Assembly (NCBI RefSeq): GCF_900102675.1
Contig: NZ_FMYX01000001.1
Location: 186,001 to 250,000 of the forward strand
Direction: 5' to 3'
Length of the DNA: 64,000 bases
Origin: Pseudomonas guariconensis
Lineage (GTDB): Bacteria > Pseudomonadota > Gammaproteobacteria > Pseudomonadales > Pseudomonadaceae
A model generated the notes under the pieces. That model did no database searches. It had not been told where the DNA came from and saw only the letters and a program-made list of their open reading frames with translations. The position numbers and the translations under genes are program-made. Below are positions 18,076-28,340 of this stretch, in pieces. Position 1 is the stretch's first letter. Every line of letters begins with the position of its first letter.

Positions 18076-19628
18076 TACGCAGCGCTCCCCAGGGGTATAC
18101 GTCGACTCAGGGCCGCTAGGATATCCAAGCTGTTGAACCGGTAGAGTTCCAATTCGCGCGGATTAGTATCTCCCAGACGCAGGTGAGGTGCCGCCAAATC
18201 GATCATGGGAAAGAGGTAGTAATCAAGCACCTCCTGCTCACCTGGGAGCATGCGAACAGCGACAGTAAGGTCAGGTAACAAGCCGAAATCGAAGCGTAGC
18301 TGCCAACGCCTGCGCACTGACTCTGAACATTGACAGCGGCAAAGCACCACCGAAATCGAGAACTCATCATTAACCCAAACCAGCTGGGTCTGGGGATCGA
18401 CCGAGATGTGTCCACCGACAAGACGAATGCGCTCCTGTGTGTCGACCAAGATGTGCGGATACAGCTCTCGCAGCCGACGATTGGCCTCCAGAAAGCTGTA
18501 GTCCCGTCCGGGGGAATAGCCAATTAGGCTGTAGCTGCGTAGCAGACTACCAAAGCGCTGGCGATAACAACTGCTGGAGGGGCAATCCTCTTGCTCATCA
18601 ATGATCAACCCAGACAGACAACCTCGCTCCGCAAATAGTTGTTTCAGCGTCGCCAGCATTTGCTCGTCAGTCCAGTGCCGTGACCGCGCTCGGATGATGG
18701 CCTGCGCCGCGAGAAACAAAGCGTGGTCGACCACAGAGGAGAAGGCACCGTCGGCCCGCACCAACTGATCAACTGGATTGGATGTTCGGGGCTGTTTCAG
18801 CTTGCCAGACGTGCGATTCCAAACATTGTTACCGATGTACTTTTCGTTGATCAGGACCTGATGCACCACTCCCCGTGACCAAGGTCGCTGGAAGTCTGTA
18901 AGCAGTCCACGCCGATTCAGTTGAGTTGCAATTTCAGCTTCGGTTCGACCTTCCCTGACAAATGCCTGGTAAATGTCTTGAACGACCTGTTGTTCGGACT
19001 CAGGACCAGGCGTGAGAATCACCCGATCCGTCTGAAGGCTTTTGTACTCTCCCCGATCCAAGATTGCTTTAGGCTGCCCTGTCTGATCTATAAGTTGACG
19101 ACGCAATCCATATCCAGCCGGGCCACCTTGTCGGTATCCCAGCTGGATCAAGCGCGACTGCCCCGCAAACACCTTGACGGACAGCTCACGACTGTACTCA
19201 CCAGCCATCATGCGTTTAACACTCTTGATGATGCTGGATACCGGTGAGCCATCGTTAACGAACTGTTCGGCGCAATATTCGACCCTGACACCCGCCTGCC
19301 GACATCGAACTTCGTAGCTGGCGCTCACATCAGGGTCCTGAAAGCGCCCCCAGCGACTTACGTCATAGACCAAAACTACAGAGAACTCGGACTGACCAGC
19401 GTCGACATCTAGAAGTAGCTGTTGGAGAGCTTCCCGACCATCCAGGCTCAAGCCACTTTTACCCGCATCGGTGTATACCCGGACGATCTCCAGCTCATGT
19501 GCTGCCGCATAAACGCGAATGGCATCCAGCTGATTTTCAGTGGAGTACTGCTGGTGCTCCGTCGACATGCGGACATAGGCAGCAGCTCTATTGCTGCCTT
19601 CGGTCGTGGATAGATGTGCTCGTCTCAT
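18075..19628 (-). CDS. Large serine recombinase
   Basis: 517 residues. Resolvase/invertase catalytic domain at 14-150 with nucleophile Ser in AAAYVRMSTEHQQYSTENQL and the VLVYDVSRWGRFQD and GMMAGEYSRE-like (RMMAGEYSRELSVKVFAGQ) motifs; 'recombinase' domain at about 165-290 (GGPAGYGLRRQL). Instead of the usual zinc ribbon and coiled coil, the C-terminal 200 residues form an unfamiliar domain (SSSCYRQRFGSLLRSYSLIG). Such enzymes integrate or excise DNA at att sites. It heads an operon with two ParB-like genes and is divergent from a small HTH-like gene. Frame intact. Confidence 0.88.
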   Translation of the reverse strand: MRRAHLSTTEGSNRAAAYVRMSTEHQQYSTENQLDAIRVYAAAHELEIVRVYTDAGKSGLSLDGREALQQLLLDVDAGQSEFSVVLVYDVSRWGRFQDPDVSASYEVRCRQAGVRVEYCAEQFVNDGSPVSSIIKSVKRMMAGEYSRELSVKVFAGQSRLIQLGYRQGGPAGYGLRRQLIDQTGQPKAILDRGEYKSLQTDRVILTPGPESEQQVVQDIYQAFVREGRTEAEIATQLNRRGLLTDFQRPWSRGVVHQVLINEKYIGNNVWNRTSGKLKQPRTSNPVDQLVRADGAFSSVVDHALFLAAQAIIRARSRHWTDEQMLATLKQLFAERGCLSGLIIDEQEDCPSSSCYRQRFGSLLRSYSLIGYSPGRDYSFLEANRRLRELYPHILVDTQERIRLVGGHISVDPQTQLVWVNDEFSISVVLCRCQCSESVRRRWQLRFDFGLLPDLTVAVRMLPGEQEVLDYYLFPMIDLAAPHLRLGDTNPRELELYRFNSLDILAALSRRIPLGSAA

Positions 19629-19750
19629 TTGTAGATCGATGCCCCCTTAGCGACTTGGGGTCTACACCCATGCCAAGCCGTAGACCGCACCACACCTACC
19701 GGCCTACATCAGATGCGCTACTCACGAATATAAAGAGGAGATACGGAAAG
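19629..19750. promoter_or_regulatory. Divergent promoter region of serine-recombinase module
   Basis: The 122-bp gap serves the recombinase operon (minus) and the small gene at 19751 (plus). It contains a strong AAAGAGGAGATA ribosome site (about 19732-19743) for the plus-strand gene. In large serine recombinase elements the att site often lies beside the recombinase gene, so this gap is one place to look for a crossover core; none is evident by eye. Confidence 0.45.
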
Positions 19751-20104
19751 ATGATCACTAAAATGGGTAATTCATTTCCAATCTGCGCCCAAACTTACGC
19801 CGGTGCCCTAGCTGCTGCCTTGCGCACCGAATTAGGCACGTCACATCGCGCAATCAAGACGCTGCGCCATTGGACCGATGCCAGTGAACGTACGGCTAAG
19901 CATTGGCTGGCGGGCAGCCATGGTCCGAGTGGCCTTCATTTGATTGAATTAATGCGGCATTCCGACCATGCCCTTCAGGCGGTGCTTGAGTTGGCGCAGC
20001 GGAACTCGTCCGTAGCAGTGGTCTGGCTTCCCGCTTTGCGCGAGCGTTTGCTTGACGTCGCGGAAATGATCGATGTTTGCCTGGGTCCTGGCAGCGCTCA
20101 CTGA
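19751..20104 (+). CDS. Small HTH-like protein of the recombinase module
   Basis: 117 residues from ATG 19751, chosen for the strong GAGGAGATA ribosome site; the frame is open back to 19499 but that overlaps the recombinase gene. The middle reads as a helix-turn-helix of the kind TSHRAIKTLRHWTDASERTA, followed by KHWLAGSHGPSGLHLIELMR, a signature seen in short proteins next to recombinases in several proteobacteria. The C-terminal half is helical (LLDVAEMIDVCLG). Likely a repressor or accessory DNA-binding factor; function not established. Confidence 0.75.
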   Translation: MITKMGNSFPICAQTYAGALAAALRTELGTSHRAIKTLRHWTDASERTAKHWLAGSHGPSGLHLIELMRHSDHALQAVLELAQRNSSVAVVWLPALRERLLDVAEMIDVCLGPGSAH

Positions 20105-20664
20105 CAGCCATTTGAGCGGTCTCCGGCCTCTCTATCGCTGTAGCCTGAATCCTCCGTGCTCAGAAGATTCCAACCCATTTAAAGTATGAGGATCCAGCAT
20201 TTGAAGAGTGCAGGATGTCCAAGTCTAAAAAACTGGTGGCGGGACTACTGTTCAGCTGAATGTCCGTAGTTGGCCGATTGCTGCCGCTCTCCACAGGCAG
20301 CTTTGGGTCGAAAGCGGTCAGTCGCGTCCAGACCGGCTGAATATGCACATCGCGAAAACGCACCTCCGGACGCCATACTGTCCTACTCCGACTGCTCCGA
20401 CTGCATCAGCATGGTCCTCAGGCGACTGAGCAAGAATGCCGGACGATACAGTACACCGCGCATAGTCGCCGGATCTGATAGAGGGCAAGCGCTCGCAGAA
20501 TGAGTATCTCAGGTAACTAAACAGGTTGAGCGCCCCCACAACAAAATCGCTAGCAACCCGGCGATGTACGTCGAGCCAGTCAGTTGGCGGATGATTAGAC
20601 GGTATCGGGCCTTGAGACTGTCCAACCAGACGTCATGGGTTGAACATGGGATTGGGGCTTTCAT
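20105..20664. other. Gene-free degenerate segment at the island's right side
   Basis: No convincing gene in 560 bp. On the minus strand about 20400-20490 reads DPATMRGVLYRPAFLLSRLR-like residues without a start, which looks like the tail of a lost gene. The rest is mixed low-information sequence. This probably contains the right boundary of the accessory island, since lvaR begins the core operon at 20665. Confidence 0.4.
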
Positions 20665-22620
<1,956 letters not shown>

Positions 22621-22650
22621 GGGGCCTATTCATATTTGAAATGTTTCGAT

Positions 22651-22678
22651 ATTGAATCAATACCTTGCAAATATGCAA
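22651..22678. promoter_or_regulatory. Candidate LvaR upstream activator sites
   Basis: Two perfect small palindromes stand side by side: ATTGAATCAAT (22651-22661) and TTGCAAATATGCAA (22665-22678). They lie about 80-105 bp upstream of the -24 box of lvaA, a normal distance for a bacterial enhancer-binding protein, and just outside the lvaR start. Binding by LvaR is inferred from position. Confidence 0.5.
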
Positions 22679-22755
22679 CGAGCAGCCTGACTTTCGCTCG
22701 GCGGTGAGGCGTCAGAACCCAGGCTATATGCGGCCTGTGGCTGACTTTTGAAGAG

Positions 22756-22772
22756 TTGGCCCAGGCCTTGCT
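22756..22772 (+). promoter_or_regulatory. Sigma-54 (-24/-12) promoter of lvaA
   Basis: TTGGCCCAGGCCTTGCT matches the RpoN consensus: GG at 22758-22759 and GC at 22770-22771, exactly 12 bp apart, inside TGGC and TTGC elements. Predicted transcription start is near 22783, leaving a leader of roughly 37 nt before ATG 22820. The adjacent sigma-54 activator gene lvaR supports it. Confidence 0.82.
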
Positions 22773-22819
22773 CTTGGGCTTGTGCCAACCCAGAAACCAA
22801 AGGCAGGGCCTACAGACCC

Positions 22820-23878
22820 ATGAGCAGTTCACCAACGATTTCCCCGGCCAGCGATACGTTCGCGGCCATGACTGACGATCACCGCCTGGCCGAGTTCATC
22901 CGAGAGCAGGCCTCGGCAACGCGGGTGGTCATCCAGGCGCGCAAGCGCCTGAGCGGCGGTGCCATCCAGGAAAACTGGCTGCTGGACCTGCTGATCGAAG
23001 GCGGCCCGTGGGCTGGTGTCCGGCGTTGGGTACTGCGCAGCGATGCGCTTTCAGCGCTACCCGCCAGCCTTGACCGTGAACAGGAGTTCGCCGTGCTGCA
23101 GGTGGTTTACCAGGCCGGCGTGAAAGTGCCACGCCCGCTCTGGCTGTGCCGCGATGTGCGCGTGCATGGGCGGGTGTTCTTCGTGATGGAGTATGTGCCG
23201 GGTAGCGCTACCGGCCGCGCGCTCAGCACCGGCGCCGGTCCTCAGGGCCGGGCGCAACTGGCGGCGCAGCTTGGCGCCAACCTGGCGCGTCTGCATCAGG
23301 TCCGCCCGCCGTGCGCCACGCTGGGCTTCCTGTCCGTTCCGGACAGCTCGCCGGCCCTGGCGACCATCGACGCCTACCGCCGCTACCTCGACACCCTCGC
23401 CGATGCCTATCCGGTGCTGGAATGGGGCCTGCGCTGGTGCGAGCTGCATGCGCCGCGCAGCAGCACCCTGTGCTTGTTGCACCGTGACTACCGCACCGGC
23501 AACTACCTGGCCAGCGAAGAAGGGCTGGAGGCCGTGCTCGACTGGGAGTTCACCAGCTGGGGAGATCCTTGCGAGGACCTCGGCTGGTTCACCGCCCGCT
23601 GCTGGCGTTTTACCCGTCCAGACCTCGAAGCCGGCGGCATTGGCCAGCTGGAGGATTTTCTGCGTGGTTATCACGAGGTGTCTTCGCTGTGCATCGAACG
23701 CAGTCAGCTGCACTACTGGCAGGTCATGGCCACCCTGCGCTGGGCAGTCATTGCCTTGCAGCAAGGGCAGCGCCATCTGTCCGGTGAAGAACCGTCGCTC
23801 GAGTTGGCACTGACAGCCCGGCTGTTGCCGGAGCTCGAACTCGACATCCTGCACATGACTGGAGCCGAAGCGCCATGA
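22820..23878 (+). CDS. lvaA: LvaA, phosphotransferase-family 4-hydroxyacyl-CoA kinase
   Basis: 352 residues in the aminoglycoside-phosphotransferase fold: catalytic loop CLLHRDYRTGNYL (HxDxxxxN, about residue 222) and metal-binding VLDWEFTSWGDPCEDLGW. In P. putida LvaA, with LvaB, phosphorylates 4-hydroxyvaleryl-CoA, the key step that lets the 4-hydroxyl be moved. ATG 22820 lies downstream of the sigma-54 start site, whereas the open frame from 22748 does not; ATG 22868 is another option. Overlaps lvaB by 4 bp. Confidence 0.88.
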   Translation: MSSSPTISPASDTFAAMTDDHRLAEFIREQASATRVVIQARKRLSGGAIQENWLLDLLIEGGPWAGVRRWVLRSDALSALPASLDREQEFAVLQVVYQAGVKVPRPLWLCRDVRVHGRVFFVMEYVPGSATGRALSTGAGPQGRAQLAAQLGANLARLHQVRPPCATLGFLSVPDSSPALATIDAYRRYLDTLADAYPVLEWGLRWCELHAPRSSTLCLLHRDYRTGNYLASEEGLEAVLDWEFTSWGDPCEDLGWFTARCWRFTRPDLEAGGIGQLEDFLRGYHEVSSLCIERSQLHYWQVMATLRWAVIALQQGQRHLSGEEPSLELALTARLLPELELDILHMTGAEAP

Positions 23879-24231
23879 CCCAACCCAACGCCCACCAATT
23901 GCTCGAGATCGCCCGCGCGACGCTTCTGGAGCAGCTGTTGCCAGCGCTGCCCGGCGAGTTGCGTTACCCGGCCTTGATGATCGCCAACGCCATGGCCATT
24001 GCGGCCCGCGAAAGCCGCCTGGGTGCTCAGGCCGAGGATCAGGAGCAGGCGCGTCTGGTCGCCTTGGTCGATGACGCGCCGTCGACATTGCCCGACCTGC
24101 GCCGCCAACTGGCTCGCGCCATTCGCCAGGGCAGCCATGACGCCCCGCAAACCCGGCGCACCCTGGTCGAGACATTGCGCCAGATCACCGTTGCCCGATT
24201 GGCGATCAGCAACCCCAAGGCCTTGCCCTGA
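23875..24231 (+). CDS. lvaB: LvaB, small partner of LvaA (DUF6285-like)
   Basis: 118-residue, largely helical protein (LRYPALMIANAMAIAARESR; LRRQLARAIRQGSHD). It starts inside the last codon of lvaA (ATGA), implying coupled 1:1 synthesis. In the characterised P. putida pathway this small protein is needed with LvaA for phosphorylation of 4-hydroxyvaleryl-CoA. No catalytic motif is evident. Followed after 53 bp by lvaC. Confidence 0.85.
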   Translation: MTQPNAHQLLEIARATLLEQLLPALPGELRYPALMIANAMAIAARESRLGAQAEDQEQARLVALVDDAPSTLPDLRRQLARAIRQGSHDAPQTRRTLVETLRQITVARLAISNPKALP

Positions 24232-24284
24232 AACTGCATCGACCACCCCATTCCTCCGATAGACAAGAACACACAAGGACAGCC

Positions 24285-25457
24285 ATGAACTTCACTCTCC
24301 CGGACGAACTGCTCGCCTTGCAGGCCAAGACCCGAGACTTCATTGCCGAACAGGTCATCCCGTTCGAGAACGACCCCCGCCAGGACAGCCATGGCCCCAG
24401 CGACGCCCTGCGCCAGGACCTGGTGGCCCGCGCCCGCGCCGCCGGCTTGCTGACGCCTCACGCCAGCCGCGAAATGGGCGGCCTGGAGCTGAGCCATGTG
24501 GCCAAGGCGATCGTTTTCGAAGAGGCCGGTTACTCGCCGCTGGGCCCGGTAGCGCTGAATATCCATGCGCCGGACGAAGGCAATATCCACCTGATGGACG
24601 TGGTCGCCACCGAGGCGCAGAAGGACCGCTGGTTGCGCCCGCTGGTCCAGGGCCATGCCCGTTCGTGCTTCGCCATGACCGAGCCTGCTCCGGGCTCCGG
24701 TTCGGATCCGTCGATGCTGCGTACCACTGCCACCCGCGATGGCGACGACTATCTGATCAATGGCCGCAAGTGGCTGATCACCGGGGCCGAAGGCGCGGAC
24801 TTCGGCATTATCATGGCGCGCATGGAGGATGGCACCGCGACCATGTTCCTGACCGACATGAAGCGCGACGGCATCATCCATGAACGTCAGCTGGACTCGC
24901 TGGACGGCTGTTTTACCGGTGGTCACGGGCAGCTGCGTTTCGACAACCTGCGTATCCCGGCGAGCGATGTCCTCGGCGAGATCGGCAAGGGCTTCCGTTA
25001 TGCCCAGGTGCGCCTGGCGCCCGCACGCTTGACTCATTGCATGCGCTGGCTCGGTGCCGCGCGCCGCGCCCACGACATCGCCTGCGACTATGCGCGCACC
25101 CGTGACGCCTTCGGCAAGCCGCTGGGCGAGCACCAGGGCGTGGGCTTCATGCTCGCCGACAACATGATGGACCTGCACGTGGTGCGCTTGGCGGTCTGGC
25201 ACTGCGCCTGGGTGCTCGACCAGGGCCGGCGTGCCAATGTCGATTCGAGCATGGCCAAGGTGATCAGCGCCGAGGCGCTGTGGCGGGTGGTCGATCGTTG
25301 CGTCCAGGTATTGGGTGGCCGCGGGGTGACCGGGGACACCGTGGTGGAGCGGATCTTCCGCGACATTCGCCCGTTCCGCATCTATGACGGTCCGAGCGAA
25401 GTGCACCGCATGAGCCTGGCGAAGAAGCTGCTCGACCAGCGCCTGGAGGCCCACTGA
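24285..25457 (+). CDS. lvaC: LvaC, acyl-CoA dehydrogenase-family enzyme
   Basis: 390 residues with the acyl-CoA dehydrogenase layout: helical N-terminus, flavin/substrate strand FAMTEPAPGSGSDPSMLRT (about residue 127), the middle beta domain (LINGRKWLITGAEGADF) and C-terminal helices ending EVHRMSLAKKLL. In levulinate catabolism LvaC acts on the phosphorylated 4-hydroxyvaleryl-CoA to give a pentenoyl-CoA that is rehydrated to 3-hydroxyvaleryl-CoA. AAGGA ribosome site precedes ATG 24285. One-base overlap with lvaD (TGATG). Confidence 0.88.
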   Translation: MNFTLPDELLALQAKTRDFIAEQVIPFENDPRQDSHGPSDALRQDLVARARAAGLLTPHASREMGGLELSHVAKAIVFEEAGYSPLGPVALNIHAPDEGNIHLMDVVATEAQKDRWLRPLVQGHARSCFAMTEPAPGSGSDPSMLRTTATRDGDDYLINGRKWLITGAEGADFGIIMARMEDGTATMFLTDMKRDGIIHERQLDSLDGCFTGGHGQLRFDNLRIPASDVLGEIGKGFRYAQVRLAPARLTHCMRWLGAARRAHDIACDYARTRDAFGKPLGEHQGVGFMLADNMMDLHVVRLAVWHCAWVLDQGRRANVDSSMAKVISAEALWRVVDRCVQVLGGRGVTGDTVVERIFRDIRPFRIYDGPSEVHRMSLAKKLLDQRLEAH

Positions 25458-26224
25458 TGCAGCCGAACCTTGTCCGACTGTTCGCCCTTGACGGGCGCCG
25501 CGCCCTGGTGACCGGGGCCTCCAGCGGCCTGGGCCGTCACTTCGCCATGACCCTGGCCGCTGCAGGCGCCGAGGTGGTGGTGACCGCCAGGCGCCAGGCG
25601 CCGCTGCGGGCGTTGGTGGAGGCCATCGAGGTGGCTGGAGGGCGGGCGCAGGCCTTTGCCCTCGATGTGACCAGCCGTGAGGACATCTGCCGGGTGCTCG
25701 ATGCCGCCGGCCCGCTGGATGTCCTGGTCAACAATGCGGGGGTGAGCGACAGCCAGCCTTTGCTGGCCTGCGATGATCAAACCTGGGACCACGTGCTCGA
25801 CACCAACCTCAAGGGCGCCTGGGCCGTGGCCCAGGAAAGCGCCCGGCGCATGGTGGCGGCGGGGAAGGGGGGCAGCCTGATTAATGTCACCTCGATCCTC
25901 GCCTGCCGTGTGGCCGGTGCCGTAGGCCCTTACCTGGCGGCCAAGGCCGGCCTGGCCCACCTGACCCGCGCCATGGCGCTGGAGTTGGCGCGCCATGGCA
26001 TCCGGGTGAACGCCCTGGCGCCCGGCTACGTGATGACTGATTTGAACGAGGCCTTCCTGGCCAGCGAGGCCGGTGACAAGTTGCGTTCGCGTATCCCCAG
26101 CCGACGCTTCAGCGTGCCGTCGGACCTGGACGGCGCCTTGCTGCTGCTCGCCAGCGATGCTGGGCGGGCGATGAGCGGCGCCGAGATCGTGGTCGATGGC
26201 GGCCATCTGTGCAGCAGCCTGTAA
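25457..26224 (+). CDS. lvaD: LvaD, short-chain dehydrogenase/reductase
   Basis: 255 residues. Cofactor motif VTGASSGLGRHFA at about 16-28, NNAGVSD near 91, active Ser in LINVTSILA and the YxxxK pair in VGPYLAAKAGLAHL. Classical SDR. In the lva pathway LvaD reduces the 4-keto group of levulinyl-CoA to 4-hydroxyvaleryl-CoA. Start overlaps lvaC stop by one base. A 39-bp gap with a strong AGGAGGT follows before the leader ORF of lvaE. Confidence 0.9.
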   Translation: MQPNLVRLFALDGRRALVTGASSGLGRHFAMTLAAAGAEVVVTARRQAPLRALVEAIEVAGGRAQAFALDVTSREDICRVLDAAGPLDVLVNNAGVSDSQPLLACDDQTWDHVLDTNLKGAWAVAQESARRMVAAGKGGSLINVTSILACRVAGAVGPYLAAKAGLAHLTRAMALELARHGIRVNALAPGYVMTDLNEAFLASEAGDKLRSRIPSRRFSVPSDLDGALLLLASDAGRAMSGAEIVVDGGHLCSSL

Positions 26225-26263
26225 CGCGCCCTGGCGCAATAATAACAAGAACAGGAGGTAGGT

Positions 26264-26311
26264 ATGTGCGTGCAAAACCTGAGCAAAGTGTCGATGAGGT
26301 GTCTGCCATGA
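26264..26311 (+). CDS. 15-residue leader ORF in front of lvaE
   Basis: ATG 26264 follows a near-perfect ribosome site (AGGAGGTAGGT) and encodes MCVQNLSKVSMRCLP, stopping at TGA 26309-26311. That TGA overlaps the ATG of lvaE at 26308 in a different frame (ATGATG). The ribosome site of this mini-ORF is much better than that of lvaE itself, so translation of lvaE may depend on ribosomes finishing it. An alternative is that the region reflects a recent indel that separated lvaE from its own Shine-Dalgarno. Confidence 0.5.
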   Translation: MCVQNLSKVSMRCLP

Positions 26312-27960
26312 TGGTTCCAACCCTCGATCACGAGCTTGCCCCCAACGAAGCCAACCATGTGCCGCTGTCGCCGCTGTCGTTTCTCAAGCGGGCCGCACAG
26401 GTATATCCGCAGCGAGATGCGGTGGTCTATGGTAGGCGGCGTTACAACTATCTTCAGTTGCACGAGCGCAGCCGTGCTCTGGCCAGTGCCCTGGAGCGGG
26501 TCGGTGTGCAACCGGGCGAACGGGTGGCGATACTGGCCCCGAACATCCCTGAAATGCTCGAAGCCCACTATGGCGTGCCCGGTGCCGGGGCGGTGCTGGT
26601 ATGCATCAACATTCGGCTCGAGGCACGCAGCATCGCCTTCATCTTGCGGCACTGCGCGGCCAAGGTATTGATCTGCGACCGCGAGTTCGGTGCCGTGGCC
26701 AGTCAGGCGCTGGCCATGCTCGATGCGCCGCCCTTGCTGGTGGGCATCGACGATGATCAGGCCGAGCGCGCCGACCTGGCCCACGACCTGGACTACGAAG
26801 CGTTCCTGGCCCAGGGCGACCCCGCGCGACCCTTGAGTGCGCCACAGAACGAATGGCAGTCGATCGCCATCAACTACACCTCCGGCACCACGGGGGACCC
26901 CAAGGGCGTGGTGTTGCATCACCGCGGCGCCTACCTAAACGCCTGCGCTGGGGCGCTGATCTTCCAGTTGGGGCCGCGCAGCGTCTACCTGTGGACCTTG
27001 CCGATGTTCCACTGCAACGGCTGGAGCCATACCTGGGCGGTGACGTTGTCCGGTGGCACCCACGTGTGTCTGCGCAAGGTCCAGCCTGATGCGATCAACG
27101 CCGCCATCGCCGAGCATGCCGTGACTCACCTGAGCGCCGCCCCGGTGGTGATGTCGATGCTGATCCACGCCGAGCATGCCAGTGCCCCTCCGGTGCCGGT
27201 ATCGGTGATCACTGGCGGTGCTGCCCCGCCCAGTGCGGTTATTGCGGCGATGGAGGCGCGTGGCTTCAACATCACCCATGCCTATGGCATGACCGAAAGC
27301 TATGGCCCCAGCACATTGTGCCTGTGGCAGCCGGGGGTCGACGAGTTGCCGCTTGAGGCCCGGGCGCAGTTCATGAGCCGCCAGGGTGTCGCCCACCCGA
27401 TGCTCGAGGAGGCCACGGTGCTGGATACCGATACCGGCCGCCCGGTTCCAGCCGATGGCCTTACCCTTGGCGAGCTGGTGGTGCGCGGCAACACCGTGAT
27501 GAAAGGCTACCTGCACAACCCAGAGGCCACCCGGGCCGCATTGGCCAATGGCTGGCTGCACACGGGCGACCTGGCCGTGCTGCACCCGGACGGTTACGTG
27601 GAAATCAAGGACCGGGCCAAGGACATCATCATCTCCGGTGGCGAGAACATCAGTTCGCTGGAAATCGAGGAAGTGCTCTACCAGCACTCAGAGGTGGTTG
27701 AGGCGGCGGTGGTGGCGCGCCCGGACTCGCGCTGGGGTGAGACACCCCATGCGTTCGTCACCTTGCGCGCTGATGCGCTGGCCACGGTTACGGAGGCCGA
27801 CCTGATCCGCTGGTGCCGTGAACGCCTGGCGCACTTCAAGGCGCCGCGGCATGTGTCGCTCACGGAACTGCCCAAGACCGCCACCGGCAAGATCCAGAAG
27901 TTCGTCCTGCGCGAGTGGGCCCGGCAACAGGAGGCGCAGACCGCCGACGCCGAGCATTGA
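26308..27960 (+). CDS. lvaE: LvaE, acyl-CoA synthetase (levulinate-CoA ligase)
   Basis: 550 residues of the ANL adenylating family: P-loop YTSGTTGDPKGVVLHHRG (about residue 190), A5-type HAYGMTESYGPST, hinge motif TGDLAVLHPDGYVEIKDRAKD and the C-terminal catalytic Lys in PKTATGKIQKFVLR. LvaE activates levulinate with CoA at the start of the lva pathway. ATG 26308 is preceded by GATGAGGT; 26311 is also possible. The longer frame to 26209 overlaps lvaD and is unlikely. Confidence 0.9.
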   Translation: MMVPTLDHELAPNEANHVPLSPLSFLKRAAQVYPQRDAVVYGRRRYNYLQLHERSRALASALERVGVQPGERVAILAPNIPEMLEAHYGVPGAGAVLVCINIRLEARSIAFILRHCAAKVLICDREFGAVASQALAMLDAPPLLVGIDDDQAERADLAHDLDYEAFLAQGDPARPLSAPQNEWQSIAINYTSGTTGDPKGVVLHHRGAYLNACAGALIFQLGPRSVYLWTLPMFHCNGWSHTWAVTLSGGTHVCLRKVQPDAINAAIAEHAVTHLSAAPVVMSMLIHAEHASAPPVPVSVITGGAAPPSAVIAAMEARGFNITHAYGMTESYGPSTLCLWQPGVDELPLEARAQFMSRQGVAHPMLEEATVLDTDTGRPVPADGLTLGELVVRGNTVMKGYLHNPEATRAALANGWLHTGDLAVLHPDGYVEIKDRAKDIIISGGENISSLEIEEVLYQHSEVVEAAVVARPDSRWGETPHAFVTLRADALATVTEADLIRWCRERLAHFKAPRHVSLTELPKTATGKIQKFVLREWARQQEAQTADAEH

Positions 27961-28016
27961 TCGAGCTGCAACAGCTGCACACCCCATAACAACAAGTACA
28001 TTGAGCGAGGTGTCCC

Positions 28017-28340
28017 ATGTCCAGCCTGTTATACGCGCGCGTTCGCGCCAGTGCCCGGTTCCAGCAACTGGTGACGCGCAGAAACCGTTTTACCCTGAGC
28101 CTGTTCGTGCTGATCCTGGCCTTGTTCTATGGCTACATCGCATTGGTATCGTTCTGGCCCGAGCTGATCGCCAGGCGCCTGGTCGAGGGGTCGAACATGA
28201 CCTTCGGCGTCGCGGCCGGCGCTTTCCTGTTCGTGTTCTTCTGTGCGCTGTCGGCGTTCTATGTGTACCGGGCCAATGGCGAATTCGATCGCCTGACGCA
28301 GACGCTGGTCGCCGGGCTGGAAGAGGAGTGGGGCGCATGA
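28017..28340 (+). CDS. lvaF: LvaF, DUF485 small inner-membrane protein
   Basis: 107 residues, two transmembrane helices (RFTLSLFVLILALFYGYIAL, about 28-47; FGVAAGAFLFVFFCALSAFY, about 63-82) with polar ends, typical of DUF485 (YjcH-like). These proteins are encoded directly before acetate-type symporters and are thought to assist them. GAGCGAGGT precedes the start; the last bases overlap lvaG by 4 bp. Confidence 0.9.
   Translation: MSSLLYARVRASARFQQLVTRRNRFTLSLFVLILALFYGYIALVSFWPELIARRLVEGSNMTFGVAAGAFLFVFFCALSAFYVYRANGEFDRLTQTLVAGLEEEWGA

Noticed and set aside
26209..26307. Upstream extension of LvaE to 26209
   Set aside because: It overlaps lvaD, has no ribosome site and adds residues foreign to acyl-CoA ligases.
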